Of a stretch of DNA of 64,000 nucleotides, positions 44,440 to 53,295 are shown piece by piece. How positions within the stretch are numbered: the stretch's first letter is position 1; each line of letters begins with the position of its first letter. The notes below the pieces were generated by a model. The model was given only the letters and a program-made list of their open reading frames with translations, was not told where the DNA came from and made no database searches. This DNA is from Streptomyces sp. SM10 (GTDB lineage: Bacteria; Actinomycetota; Actinomycetes; Streptomycetales; Streptomycetaceae). The DNA lies in NCBI RefSeq assembly GCF_002910915.1, contig NZ_NEUF01000038.1, forward strand, positions 1-64,000, read 5' to 3'. Made by a program: the position numbers and the translations under genes.

Positions 44440-47400
44440 TCGATGATCTGGCGGCCCTCGGGCTGGGCGCTGCACGACGCCTTGAAGGTGCAGTGGGTGC
44501 AGTGCTGACCGGTCGTGGGGGTGAACCGTTCGTCCAGGACCCGTCCGGCGGCCGTGGCGAGCAGGTCGGAGACCCACTCGCCGGCGAGCGGTTCCTGGGC
44601 CTGCACCTTGGGAAGGGCGTCGCCGCCCTCCTTCTTCGGTGCGGGCTGGCGCAGCTGGACGAGCTCGGCGCCGCCCGGTTCGGGGCTGCGGCCGTCGAAG
44701 ACCTCGTCGACGGCGCCCTCCCTGACCGCGAGCTGGTAGACGGCGAGCTGGGGGTGGGCGGCGACCTCGTCCCTGGTCGGCGCCCCCTTGCCGGTCTTGA
44801 AGTCGACGACGTAGGCCCTGCCCTCGGTGTCCTGTTCGACCCGGTCCATGGAACCGCGGATGCGCACGGCGTACTCGCCCGCTTCGAGGGTGACGTCGAA
44901 GTCGTGCTCGCTGGCGGCGGGGGTACGCCCCGCGCGGTCCATGACGTGCCAGCGCAGGAAGCGCTCCAGGGCGGCGCGCGCCTGGTCCTTCTCCTGCCGG
45001 GACTTCCAGGGGGCGTCGAAGACCAGCCCGTCCCATACGGAGTCGAGGCGTTCCATCAGGACGTCCAGGTCGGCGGCGGTGCGTCCGGAGGCCACCTCGT
45101 CGGCCAGTACGTGGACGACGTTGCCGAAGCCCTGCGCCGCCGTCGCCGGGGCGTCGGCCTTCACCTCGCGGCCCAGGAACCACTGGAGGGCGCAGGTGTT
45201 GGCCAGCTGGTCGAGCGCGCTCCCGGAGAGCGCGACGGGACGGTCCCGGTCGCGCAGCGGGACCTCGGACCTGGTCGGTTCGTGCAGCCCCCACCAGCGG
45301 TACGGGTGGGCCGCGGGCACCAGCGGCCCACCCTCGTCGTCGGTGAGCGCCGCGAGCCGGGCGAGTCTGCGGGCGGCGGCGTCGCGCAGGGCCGGCGAGG
45401 CACCGGGGTCGACGGTCGTCGCCCGGAGTTCGGCGACGAGCGGGGCCACGGCGAGCGGGCGACGGGGGCGCCCGGTGACGTCCCGGGGCTCGACGCCGAG
45501 TTCGGCGAGGAAGCGCGAGGGGTGGTCGCCGTCGTCGGCGGGCGCCTTGACGGCGGTGACGACGAGACGGTCGCGGGCCCGGGTCGCGGCGACGTAGAAG
45601 AGGCGGCGTTCCTCGGCGAGGAGCGCCCCCGGGGTGAGTGGTTCGGCCAGTCCGTCCCGACCGATCCGGTCCGCCTCCAGGAGCGAGCCCCGGCGGCGCA
45701 GGTCGGGCCAGAGACCCTCCTGCACCCCGGCGACGACCACCAGGCGCCATTCCAGTCCCTTGGAGCGGTGCGCGGTCATCAGGCGTACGGCGTCGGGGCG
45801 CACGGCGCGGCGGGACAGGGTGTCGGCGGCGATGTCCTGGGCGTCGACCTCCTCCAGGAAGTTGAGCGCGCCACGTCCGCCGGTGCGTTCCTCGGCCCGT
45901 GCCGCGGTGTCGAAGAGGGCGCACACGGCGTCGAGGTCCCGGTCGGCGTTCCGGCCGCCGGCCCCGCCGCGCAGCGCGGCCCGCTCCAGCCGGCCGGGCC
46001 AGGGTGTTCCGTTCCACAGGGTCCACAGGGCTTCCTCGGCGGTGCCGCCTCCTTCGAGGAGTTCGCGGGCCCTGGCCAGCAGCGCGCCGAGCCGCTGGGC
46101 GCCGCGGGCGTACGCCGGATCGTGTGTGACCAGCCGCTCGGGCTCGGCGAGTGCCCGGGCCAGCAGCTCCCCGGACGGCGGCGGTACGCGGTTCCCGGCG
46201 GCACGTTCCTCGTCGCGCAGCGCACGTCCGAGACGGCGCAGGTCGGCCGCGTCCATGGAGCCGAGGGGTGAGGTGAGGAGGGCCAGGGCGGTCTCGGTGT
46301 CGAGGGCGCCGGGTGCCGCCCCGTCGCTCCCGGCACCGGACCGGGCCTCCCCGTCCTCGGCGACGCCGGAGTGCAGCGCCGCCGTGGCGACGGTGCGCAG
46401 CGCGGCCAGGAACGGGGCGACCGCCGGCTCGTGGCGCAGTGGCAGGTCGTCGCCGTCGACCTCCAGGGGGACCCCGGCGGAGGTGAGCGCCCGGCGCACG
46501 GAGGGGAGGGAACGGCCGCCGGCGCGCACGAGGACCGCCATGTCCCTCCAGGCCACGCCCTCCTCCAGGTGGGCGCGCCGGAGCAGGTCGGCGATGTTCT
46601 CCAGCTCGGTGGAGGGCGTCGGGTAGGTGTACGTCTCGACCCGGCCGCCGTCGCGCACCGGGGACAGCTCCCGGTGGGCGCGGACCTTGGCCGAGGGCAG
46701 GCGGGTGAGAGGCATGCGGCGGGTGAGCAGCCGGGTGGCCTCGAGCAGCTTCGCGCCGGAGCGGCGGGAGGTGGTGAGGACGCCGACGGGGGCGGGTGAA
46801 CCGTCGGCACGGCGGAAGGTGTCCGGGAAGTCGAGGATTCCGTTCACGTCGGCGCCCCGGAAGGCGTAGATCGACTGGTCGGGGTCGCCGAAGGCGATCA
46901 GTGTCCGGCCGCCGCCGGTGCCGGGGGCGGCGCTCCCCCGGTTCCCGGCCAGCGCGTGCAGGAGCCGTACCTGCGCGGGGTCCGTGTCCTGGTACTCGTC
47001 GACGAGGACGACGTCGTAGCTCCGGGCCAGCTCCGCCGCGACCTCCGGCTCCTCGGCGAGCAGGACCGCGCGGTGGACCAGCTCCGCGTAGTCGAGGACG
47101 CCCTGGGCGTCCAGGACGTCGAGGTACTCGGCGAGGAACTGGGCGGCGGCGCTCCAGTCCGGGCGGCCGGTGCGGCGGGCGAAGGCGGCCAGCGCGTCCG
47201 GGCCGAGGCCCAGCTCCCGGCTGCGTGCCAGCACCGCGCGCACCTCGTCGGCGAAGCCCCGGGTGGTCAGGCAGGCGCGCAGTTCGTCGGGCCAGCGGAC
47301 GTGGGCGAGCCCGGACCGCTCCAGGCCGAGCTGGCCGGCGAGCAGTTCACGGACGGTGACGTCCTGTTCGGGTCCGGAGAGCAGGCGCAGCGGATCGGCG

Positions 47401-47798
47401 AAGAGGTCGGCGTCCTGGTGGGCGCGGACCAGGGCGTAGCAGTAGGAGTGGAAGGTGGTCGCCTGCGGACCCCTGGTTCCGCCGAGCCGGGCCGCCATCC
47501 TGTCGCGCAGCTCGACCGCGGCCTTGCGGCTGAAGGTGAGGACGAGGATGCGGGCGGGATCGGTCCCTCGGGCCACGCGGTGCGCGACCGTCTCGACCAG
47601 GGTCGTGGTCTTGCCCGTGCCCGGTCCGGCGAGGACGAGGAGCGGGCCGTCGCGGTGATCGGCCACCGCGCGCTGCGGCGCGTCCAGGAGAGGGGGCTCC
47701 ACGGCTCCGGGCGGCGTGCGCACCAGCCGGTACGCGCCCGGAGCCCGCCGCCGTGCCTGACGGTGCGGGCTGTTCCGGGTGGTGAAGGAGGAGCTCAC
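44436..47798 (-). CDS. adnA: AdnA-like UvrD helicase-RecB nuclease subunit
   Basis: A 1,120-residue SF1A helicase with a C-terminal RecB nuclease. Walker A is LVLAGPGTGKTTTLVE near residue 53; VVLVDEYQDTDPAQ is motif II; MTAHRSKGLEWR is motif V. The nuclease has RIRGSMDRVEQDT and YVVDFKTGKG. Cysteines in CALQWFLG and the C-terminal HCTHCTFKASC fit a nuclease iron-sulfur staple. First gene of the pair, preceding adnB with a four-base overlap. GTG 47798 gives an N-terminus MSSSFTTRNSPHRQARRR; no strong ribosome site is visible. Product repairs DNA double-strand breaks, by homology. Confidence 0.78.
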   Translation of the reverse strand: MSSSFTTRNSPHRQARRRAPGAYRLVRTPPGAVEPPLLDAPQRAVADHRDGPLLVLAGPGTGKTTTLVETVAHRVARGTDPARILVLTFSRKAAVELRDRMAARLGGTRGPQATTFHSYCYALVRAHQDADLFADPLRLLSGPEQDVTVRELLAGQLGLERSGLAHVRWPDELRACLTTRGFADEVRAVLARSRELGLGPDALAAFARRTGRPDWSAAAQFLAEYLDVLDAQGVLDYAELVHRAVLLAEEPEVAAELARSYDVVLVDEYQDTDPAQVRLLHALAGNRGSAAPGTGGGRTLIAFGDPDQSIYAFRGADVNGILDFPDTFRRADGSPAPVGVLTTSRRSGAKLLEATRLLTRRMPLTRLPSAKVRAHRELSPVRDGGRVETYTYPTPSTELENIADLLRRAHLEEGVAWRDMAVLVRAGGRSLPSVRRALTSAGVPLEVDGDDLPLRHEPAVAPFLAALRTVATAALHSGVAEDGEARSGAGSDGAAPGALDTETALALLTSPLGSMDAADLRRLGRALRDEERAAGNRVPPPSGELLARALAEPERLVTHDPAYARGAQRLGALLARARELLEGGGTAEEALWTLWNGTPWPGRLERAALRGGAGGRNADRDLDAVCALFDTAARAEERTGGRGALNFLEEVDAQDIAADTLSRRAVRPDAVRLMTAHRSKGLEWRLVVVAGVQEGLWPDLRRRGSLLEADRIGRDGLAEPLTPGALLAEERRLFYVAATRARDRLVVTAVKAPADDGDHPSRFLAELGVEPRDVTGRPRRPLAVAPLVAELRATTVDPGASPALRDAAARRLARLAALTDDEGGPLVPAAHPYRWWGLHEPTRSEVPLRDRDRPVALSGSALDQLANTCALQWFLGREVKADAPATAAQGFGNVVHVLADEVASGRTAADLDVLMERLDSVWDGLVFDAPWKSRQEKDQARAALERFLRWHVMDRAGRTPAASEHDFDVTLEAGEYAVRIRGSMDRVEQDTEGRAYVVDFKTGKGAPTRDEVAAHPQLAVYQLAVREGAVDEVFDGRSPEPGGAELVQLRQPAPKKEGGDALPKVQAQEPLAGEWVSDLLATAAGRVLDERFTPTTGQHCTHCTFKASCSAQPEGRQIIE

Positions 47799-48107
47799 GT
47801 GGATCGCCGGTCCTGGTGGGTGTACTCGGTCTGCGCGGTGTGGCCTGGGCCTGGTGGTGACGGCCGCCCCGGTGTGACGGGCGGAGCCGGGGGCCGGTGG
47901 ACGGCCGGTCGTGACGGAACGGATGAGGGGGCGGAGCGTGCCGCGTGTGGACGACGCTACGCCAGCGGCGGGGCGGACACCGGGTGGTGGGCCGCGTCCT
48001 CCGTCACAGGGGACACCGGCCACGTCCCGCGGGACGGCCCCGGCGCGCCGGGACGTCCTGTTCACCGGCCCGTCGCCTGTGCCGCAGGAGCACGATGGCG
48101 GAAGCTG
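47799..48107. other. Gene-free interval upstream of adnA
   Basis: About 300 GC-rich bases between adnA and the alkyltransferase-like gene. The adnA frame remains open into it but without conserved sequence. No clear hairpin, operator or promoter is visible; a vegetative promoter for adnA should be here. Confidence 0.5.
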
Positions 48108-48518
48108 TCAGGTGTGAGCTTCCTCGCCCGGACCGTCGGCCGTGCCGTCCCATCGGGCGCGCTTCATGTCGAGCCGCGGGACGTGCCCGTCGGCGTCGCG
48201 CGGGGCCGGGCGCAGCGGGGTCCCCTCCTCGCGGTAGTGGCCGAGCGCCCGCAGCTCATGCCCCGGCAGCATCAGCCCGTCGGCCCGCACCACACGCCAC
48301 CAGGGAGCCGCGGAGCCGTAGAGGGCCATCACCCGGCCGACCTGTCTCGGCCCGCCGTCCCCCAGCCACTCCGCCACATCGCCGTAGGTCATGACGTGGC
48401 CGGGCGGGATCAGGTCCGCCACGTCCAGGACCCGCTCGGCGTACGCGGGCAGCTCGGGGGCCATGGGGCCTGCGGGCGCGGCACCGGTCCGGTCACCGCT
48501 CGTCCGGTCTTGGCTCAT
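48108..48518 (-). CDS. Alkyltransferase-like protein (MGMT family, PWWR type)
   Basis: A 136-residue protein with the DNA-binding domain of O6-methylguanine-DNA methyltransferases: IPPGHVMTYGDVAEWL near residue 40 and VGRVMALYGS. Where the methyltransferase has PCHR, this has PWWRVVRADG. The acceptor cysteine is thus absent, as in alkyltransferase-like proteins that bind alkylated bases and hand them to nucleotide excision repair. ATG 48518 is chosen (MSQDRTSGDRTG); 48527 is also possible. Matches the position of Rv3204 in M. tuberculosis. Confidence 0.85.
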   Translation of the reverse strand: MSQDRTSGDRTGAAPAGPMAPELPAYAERVLDVADLIPPGHVMTYGDVAEWLGDGGPRQVGRVMALYGSAAPWWRVVRADGLMLPGHELRALGHYREEGTPLRPAPRDADGHVPRLDMKRARWDGTADGPGEEAHT

Positions 48519-48734
48519 CCGTCCCATCCTGCCGTACGGCACCGACAACGGCGCCCGTCCGATGTCGGACCGGTCACACAGCGTGCGCGTGGGGGCGGAG
48601 CGGCGTATGTTGCGCATCGCACCCGCGCAATGCACCCTGATGCCCCCCTCTGTCTGCAGGCCGTGCCACCATCATGCGGGCGGTGACCGGTGATACGAGA
48701 ACACGAAGATCCATCAGAGGCTAAGGAGCAGGGC

Positions 48735-51491
48735 GTGCAGCCACCGAAGGCGGCCGACGCCTCTGACGCCGAGCCGCGCCCCGACGCGCCCGGTTCGCCG
48801 GAGACGCCCGGTGCGCCGGAGGCGGAGAGGACCGGGGAGGCCCCCCGGCCCCCGGAGCACCTCGCGGGCTCGACGCTCGCGTCGTCCGGGGCCGCGCTGA
48901 CCGACCGTGTCTCCGGCGACGAACCGTTGCTGCCCGCCCGTGTGCACCGCCCTTCCGACCTGCTGCGGCTGCTCGTCGGGGTCCTCGCGATCGTCCTGCT
49001 CTTCTCCATCGCCGCCTTCGCCCAGGGGACGACCACCGGCCTCGAGGACGACATCTCCAAGGGCACCGACCAGGCCCCCGATCTGCTGATCAAGCTGGCC
49101 GGTCTGGTGTCCAGCATCGCCGTCCTCCTCGTGCCGGTCGCCTTCGCGATCGAACGCCTGGTCAAACGCGACGGGCTGCGGATCGCGGACGGCGTGCTCG
49201 CCGCCGTGCTCGCCCACGGGGTGACACTGGCCACCGATCTCTGGGTGGCCAGGTCGGCCCCCGGGACCATCCGGGAGGCGCTGACCCAGCCCCAGCCGGG
49301 GGACGCGCTGACCGACCCGGTGCACGGGTATCTGGCACCTGTCATCGCCTACATGACGGCCGTCGGGATGGCCAGGAGACCCCGCTGGCGGGTCGTGCTG
49401 TGGGTGGTGCTGCTCCTGGACGCCTTCGCGATGCTCGTCGGCGGCTACACCACACCGTTCTCGATCGTCCTCACCGTGCTGATCGGCTGGACCGTGGCGT
49501 ACGGCACGCTCTACGCGGTCGGCTCGCCGAACGTCCGCCCGACCGGACAGCACCTGATGGCCGGTCTGCGCCACGTCGGTTTCCGTCCGGTGGCCGCCAT
49601 GCGCACCGAGGACGCACCCGACAACATCGACCAGAACGACCGGGGCCGCCGCTATCTGGTCACCCTGGAGGACGGGCCACCGCTGGACGTGACGGTCGTC
49701 GACCGTGAACAGCAGGCCCAGGGCTTCTTCTACCGGGTGTGGCGCAGACTCACCCTGCGCAGCATCACCCAGCGCCGTTCGATCCAGTCCCTGCGCCAGG
49801 CCCTGGAGCAGGAGGCGCTCCTCGCGTACGCGGCTATCGCGGCCGGGGCCAACGCGCCCAAGCTGATCGCCACGTCCGAGCTCGGACCCGACGCCGTGAT
49901 GCTCGTCTACGAGCACATCGGCGGGCGCTCGCTGGACGCGCTGGAGGACGAGGAGATCACCGACGACCTGGTGCGGGGTGCCTGGCGGCAGGTGAGGGCG
50001 CTCCAGTCGCGGCGGATCGCGCACCGCAGGCTCACCGGTGACGCCATCCTGGTGGATCGTTCCGGCACGGTGTTCGTCACCGACCTGAGGGGCGGCGAGA
50101 TCGCGGCGGGCGACCTGATCCTGCGCATGGACGTCGCCCAGCTCCTCACCACCACGGGGCTGCGTGTGGGCGCCGAACGGGCCGTCGCGGGGGCCCTCGC
50201 CGTCCTCGGTCCCGACGCCGTGGCCGACTGTCTGCCGCTGCTCCAGCCGATCGCGCTGAGCCGCTCCACCCGGGCGACGCTGCGCAGGCTCGCCCGGGAG
50301 CGTTCGCAGCGCGAGCGGGAGGCGGTGCTGGAGGCCTCGCAGGCGGCGAAGCAGACCAGGGCGGAGGAGCACGACGCCTCGGCGGCCGGCGACCGCAAGG
50401 CCGTCCGCAAGTCGCAGCGCACGGAGAAGCAGGCGGAGAAGCGGGCGATGGACGACGCCCTGGAAGAGGCACGCGAGGAGGACATGCTCGCGCAGATCCG
50501 CGGCCAGGTACTGCTGATCAGGCCGCAGGCCCCGGTGGAGCCGGTCCGGCTGGAGCGCATCAAGCCGCGCACCCTCTTCAGCTTCATCGCGGGTTCGATC
50601 GCCGCCTACTTCCTGATCTCACAGGTCACCGAGGCCGACTTCGGCACGGTCGTGGAGCAGGCGGAGTGGGGCTGGGTGGCGGCTGCACTGGGCTTCTCCG
50701 CCCTGAGCTACATCGCCGCGGCGATGAGCCTGCTCGGCTTCGTGCCGGAGCGGGTGCCCTTCGGGAAGACCGTGCTGGCGCAGGTGGCGGGGTCGTTCGT
50801 GAAGATCGTGGCGCCGGCGGCGGTCGGCGGTGTCGCACTGAACACACGCTTCCTGCAACGCGCCGGGGTGCGCCCGGGGCTCGCCGTGGCGAGCGTGGGC
50901 GCGTCCCAGTTGTTCGGCCTCGGCGCCCACATCCTGCTGCTGGCGCTGTTCGGGTACCTGACCGGCACGGAGAAGACCCCGGATTCGCTCACCCCGTCGA
51001 GGACCGTCATCGCCGGACTGCTCACGGTCGCCGTGCTCGTCCTCGTGGTGACGGCGATCCCGTTCCTGCGGAAGTTCGTCGTCACCCGGGTGCGCTCGCT
51101 GTTCGCCGGCGTCGTCCCGCGCATGCTCGACGTGGTGCAGCGCCCGCAGAAGCTGGTCACGGGCATCGGCGGCATGCTGCTGCTGACCGGGCTGTTCGTG
51201 CTGTGCCTGGACGCGTCGATCCGCGCGTTCAGCGGTCCCGACGTCCCCCAGCTCAGCTACGCGAGCATCGCGGTCGTCTTCCTCGCGGGCAACGCCCTCG
51301 GATCGGCGGCGCCCACCCCGGGCGGTATGGGCGCGGTCGAGGGCGCGCTGACCCTGGGTCTGATCGCCGTGGGCCTGCCGAAGGAGGTCGCCGCGCCGGC
51401 GGTGCTGCTGTACCGCGTGATGACGCTCTGGCTGCCGGTGCTTCCCGGCTGGATCTGCTTCAACCAACTGACACGCAAGGGCGAGCTCTAG
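48735..51491 (+). CDS. Membrane protein: degenerate kinase domain fused to lysyl-PG synthase/UPF0104 transmembrane domain
   Basis: A 918-residue protein. After ~65 acidic, proline-rich residues come about six hydrophobic segments (~75-250), then a cytoplasmic kinase-like domain (~265-530). This has the hinge-like MLVYEHIGGRSLD, but the catalytic loop reads HRRLTGDAILV in place of HRDxxxxN and the metal motif TDLRGG in place of DFG, so it is probably a pseudokinase. A charged coil (~530-600) leads to a C-terminal lysylphosphatidylglycerol-synthase-type membrane domain (PGGMGAVEGALTLGL near the end). AAGGAG six bases before GTG 48735 favours that start over GTG 48690. Role: lipid flipping or sensing, inferred. 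Confidence 0.82.
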   Translation: MQPPKAADASDAEPRPDAPGSPETPGAPEAERTGEAPRPPEHLAGSTLASSGAALTDRVSGDEPLLPARVHRPSDLLRLLVGVLAIVLLFSIAAFAQGTTTGLEDDISKGTDQAPDLLIKLAGLVSSIAVLLVPVAFAIERLVKRDGLRIADGVLAAVLAHGVTLATDLWVARSAPGTIREALTQPQPGDALTDPVHGYLAPVIAYMTAVGMARRPRWRVVLWVVLLLDAFAMLVGGYTTPFSIVLTVLIGWTVAYGTLYAVGSPNVRPTGQHLMAGLRHVGFRPVAAMRTEDAPDNIDQNDRGRRYLVTLEDGPPLDVTVVDREQQAQGFFYRVWRRLTLRSITQRRSIQSLRQALEQEALLAYAAIAAGANAPKLIATSELGPDAVMLVYEHIGGRSLDALEDEEITDDLVRGAWRQVRALQSRRIAHRRLTGDAILVDRSGTVFVTDLRGGEIAAGDLILRMDVAQLLTTTGLRVGAERAVAGALAVLGPDAVADCLPLLQPIALSRSTRATLRRLARERSQREREAVLEASQAAKQTRAEEHDASAAGDRKAVRKSQRTEKQAEKRAMDDALEEAREEDMLAQIRGQVLLIRPQAPVEPVRLERIKPRTLFSFIAGSIAAYFLISQVTEADFGTVVEQAEWGWVAAALGFSALSYIAAAMSLLGFVPERVPFGKTVLAQVAGSFVKIVAPAAVGGVALNTRFLQRAGVRPGLAVASVGASQLFGLGAHILLLALFGYLTGTEKTPDSLTPSRTVIAGLLTVAVLVLVVTAIPFLRKFVVTRVRSLFAGVVPRMLDVVQRPQKLVTGIGGMLLLTGLFVLCLDASIRAFSGPDVPQLSYASIAVVFLAGNALGSAAPTPGGMGAVEGALTLGLIAVGLPKEVAAPAVLLYRVMTLWLPVLPGWICFNQLTRKGEL

Positions 51492-51568
51492 AACGTACGC
51501 GCGAGGGTGCGCCACCCGCATGGACCGTGCCCCGCGCGTTCCCCGGCGCCCCGAAGCACGATGGGGCC

Positions 51569-53161
51569 ATGAGGACCTCTCCCGCTCTGCGCACCGCTGC
51601 CCTCGCCGTCACCGTGCTGCTGCCGCTGGCCGCCTGCTCGGACGACGGTGGCGACGGCGGTACGGAGCAGGGGAGGCCGTCGGCCGCCTCGACCGCGTCC
51701 CCCACGGCGACGCCGCAGGAGCTCTCCTCCCAGAAGCTCGACTGGAAGCCCTGCCCGGCCCCCAGTGAGGCCCAGGGCAGCGGCACGTCACCCTCGCCGC
51801 TCCCGGGCGGGACGTCCTGGCAGTGCTCCTTCATGGACGTCCCCCTCGACTACGCGGATCCCGGGGGCCGGACCATCGAACTCGCGCTCATCCGTGCCGC
51901 GGCCAGGAACCAGGACCGGAGGATCGGCTCGCTGATCTTCAACTTCGGCGGACCGGGCGCCTCCGGTGTCGCCACGCTCCCGTCCTTCGGCACCGACTAC
52001 GACGCGCTCCGCACCCGCTACGACCTGGTGAGCTTCGACCCGCGCGGGGTCGGCCGCAGCGAGGGCATCGAGTGCTCGGACGACGCGGAGCTCGACGCCC
52101 GTTACGAGCAGGACGGCACCCCGGACGACTCCGAGGAGGAGAAGGCGTTCGTCGACGACCAGAAGTCCTACATCGCGGACTGCGAGGAGAACTCCGGCGA
52201 CGAACTGCCCTACGTGGGCACGACGAACGCCGCCCGGGACATGGATCTGATGCGCCAGGTGCTCGGCGACGACAAGTTGTACTACTTCGGCATCTCGTAC
52301 GGCACCGAACTGGGCGGCGTCTACGCGCACCTGTACCCGAAGAAGGTGGGCCGGGCCGTCCTGGACGCGGTCGTCGACCCCACGGAGGACTCGCTGCAGT
52401 CCTCGCTCGGCCAGGCGGAGGGCTTCCAGCTCGCCCTGGACAACTTCACCGCGGACTGCGCCGGGCGGGACGACTGCAAGCTCCCGGGAACCACCTCCGA
52501 GGAGGTCCAGGAGTGGATCGCCGATCTCCTCGCGAAGCTGGAGAAGAAGCCCGTCCCGGGACTCGGCGAACGGGAACTGACGGAGACCCAGGCCACCACC
52601 GGCATCGCGTCGGCCCTCTACTCCAAGGAGACCTGGCCCCTGCTCGAACAGGGGCTCGACGAAGCCGACGGCGGCAACGGAGGACTGCTGCTGGCGCTGG
52701 CCGACTCGCTGAACGGCCGCTCCGAGGACGGGCGCTACGACAACTCCAACGCCGCCAACACGGCCATCAACTGCGCGGACTCCAAGCAGCGGTACACCCT
52801 GGAGCAGACCAGGAAGGCGCTCCCCGAGTTCCGCAAGGCCTCCCCCGTGTTCGGCGACTACCTGGGCTGGGGGCTCATGGCCTGCACCGGCTGGCCGGTC
52901 GCGGGCGCCTGGGACACCCCCGAGGTCAGCGCACCCGGCTCCGCCCCGATCCTGGTCATCGGCAACACCGGGGACCCGGCGACGCCGTACGCCGGGGCGA
53001 AGGCGATGGCCGCCGGACTCGGCAAGGGCGTCGGGATCGAGCTCACGTACAAGGGCGAGGGCCACGGGGCGTACAACGGCGGCAGCACCTGTGTGCAGCG
53101 GGCCGTGGACAGCTACCTGCTGGCGGGGAAGGTGCCCGAGTCGGGAACGGTCTGCAGGTGA
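51569..53161 (+). CDS. Secreted alpha/beta hydrolase lipoprotein, tripeptidyl-aminopeptidase family
   Basis: A 530-residue protein with a lipoprotein signal (VTVLLPLAAC, cysteine near residue 23) and a serine/threonine-rich spacer. The peptidase domain has NFGGPGASG (oxyanion turn) and the nucleophile elbow YFGISYGTELGG. The late aspartate is in VIGNTGDPATPY and histidine in EGHGAYNG, in the C-terminal TAP-like domain. It resembles the SlpD/SlpE and TAP enzymes that remove tripeptides from exported proteins. Likely outer face of the membrane. ATG 51569 is preceded only by a weak purine stretch. Confidence 0.9.
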   Translation: MRTSPALRTAALAVTVLLPLAACSDDGGDGGTEQGRPSAASTASPTATPQELSSQKLDWKPCPAPSEAQGSGTSPSPLPGGTSWQCSFMDVPLDYADPGGRTIELALIRAAARNQDRRIGSLIFNFGGPGASGVATLPSFGTDYDALRTRYDLVSFDPRGVGRSEGIECSDDAELDARYEQDGTPDDSEEEKAFVDDQKSYIADCEENSGDELPYVGTTNAARDMDLMRQVLGDDKLYYFGISYGTELGGVYAHLYPKKVGRAVLDAVVDPTEDSLQSSLGQAEGFQLALDNFTADCAGRDDCKLPGTTSEEVQEWIADLLAKLEKKPVPGLGERELTETQATTGIASALYSKETWPLLEQGLDEADGGNGGLLLALADSLNGRSEDGRYDNSNAANTAINCADSKQRYTLEQTRKALPEFRKASPVFGDYLGWGLMACTGWPVAGAWDTPEVSAPGSAPILVIGNTGDPATPYAGAKAMAAGLGKGVGIELTYKGEGHGAYNGGSTCVQRAVDSYLLAGKVPESGTVCR

Positions 53162-53176
53162 CCGCGTCGGGGCACG

Positions 53177-53214
53177 CGAAGGGGCCGGCCCCGTCGCCGG
53201 AGCCGGCCCCTTCG
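53177..53214. terminator. Terminator hairpin after the lipoprotein gene
   Basis: CGAAGGGGCCGGC (53177-53189) pairs with GCCGGCCCCTTCG (53202-53214), 13 bases around a 12-base loop. Between convergent genes. Confidence 0.7.
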
Positions 53215-53241
53215 TACGTCGTGCCGCGGGTCCAGGGTCTT

Positions 53242-53288
53242 TCGTGTGGATCAGGCCGGGCTCGCGGGGCCAGGCATGATCCACACGA
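53242..53288. repeat. Perfect 12-base inverted repeat
   Basis: TCGTGTGGATCA (53242-53253) and TGATCCACACGA (53277-53288) flank 23 GC-rich bases. It precedes the moeZ stop by a few bases and could be a second terminator on that side or an operator-like element; nothing decides between these. Confidence 0.6.
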
Positions 53289-53295
53289 GAGGCCC

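Noticed and set aside
40738..44508. A 1,256-codon open frame antisense to adnB
   Set aside because: A GC-driven shadow. The minus strand has intact helicase and nuclease motifs; the plus strand has none.
40837..46026. A single 1,729-residue protein from the long open frame
   Set aside because: The upstream 500+ residues overlap adnA on another frame and have no domain content; the coupled ATGA at 44439 is the sensible start.
53242..53288. An attachment site or recombination site after the lipoprotein gene
   Set aside because: The 12-base inverted repeat sits between convergent genes with no tRNA, integrase or direct repeats, so a transcription end is more likely.
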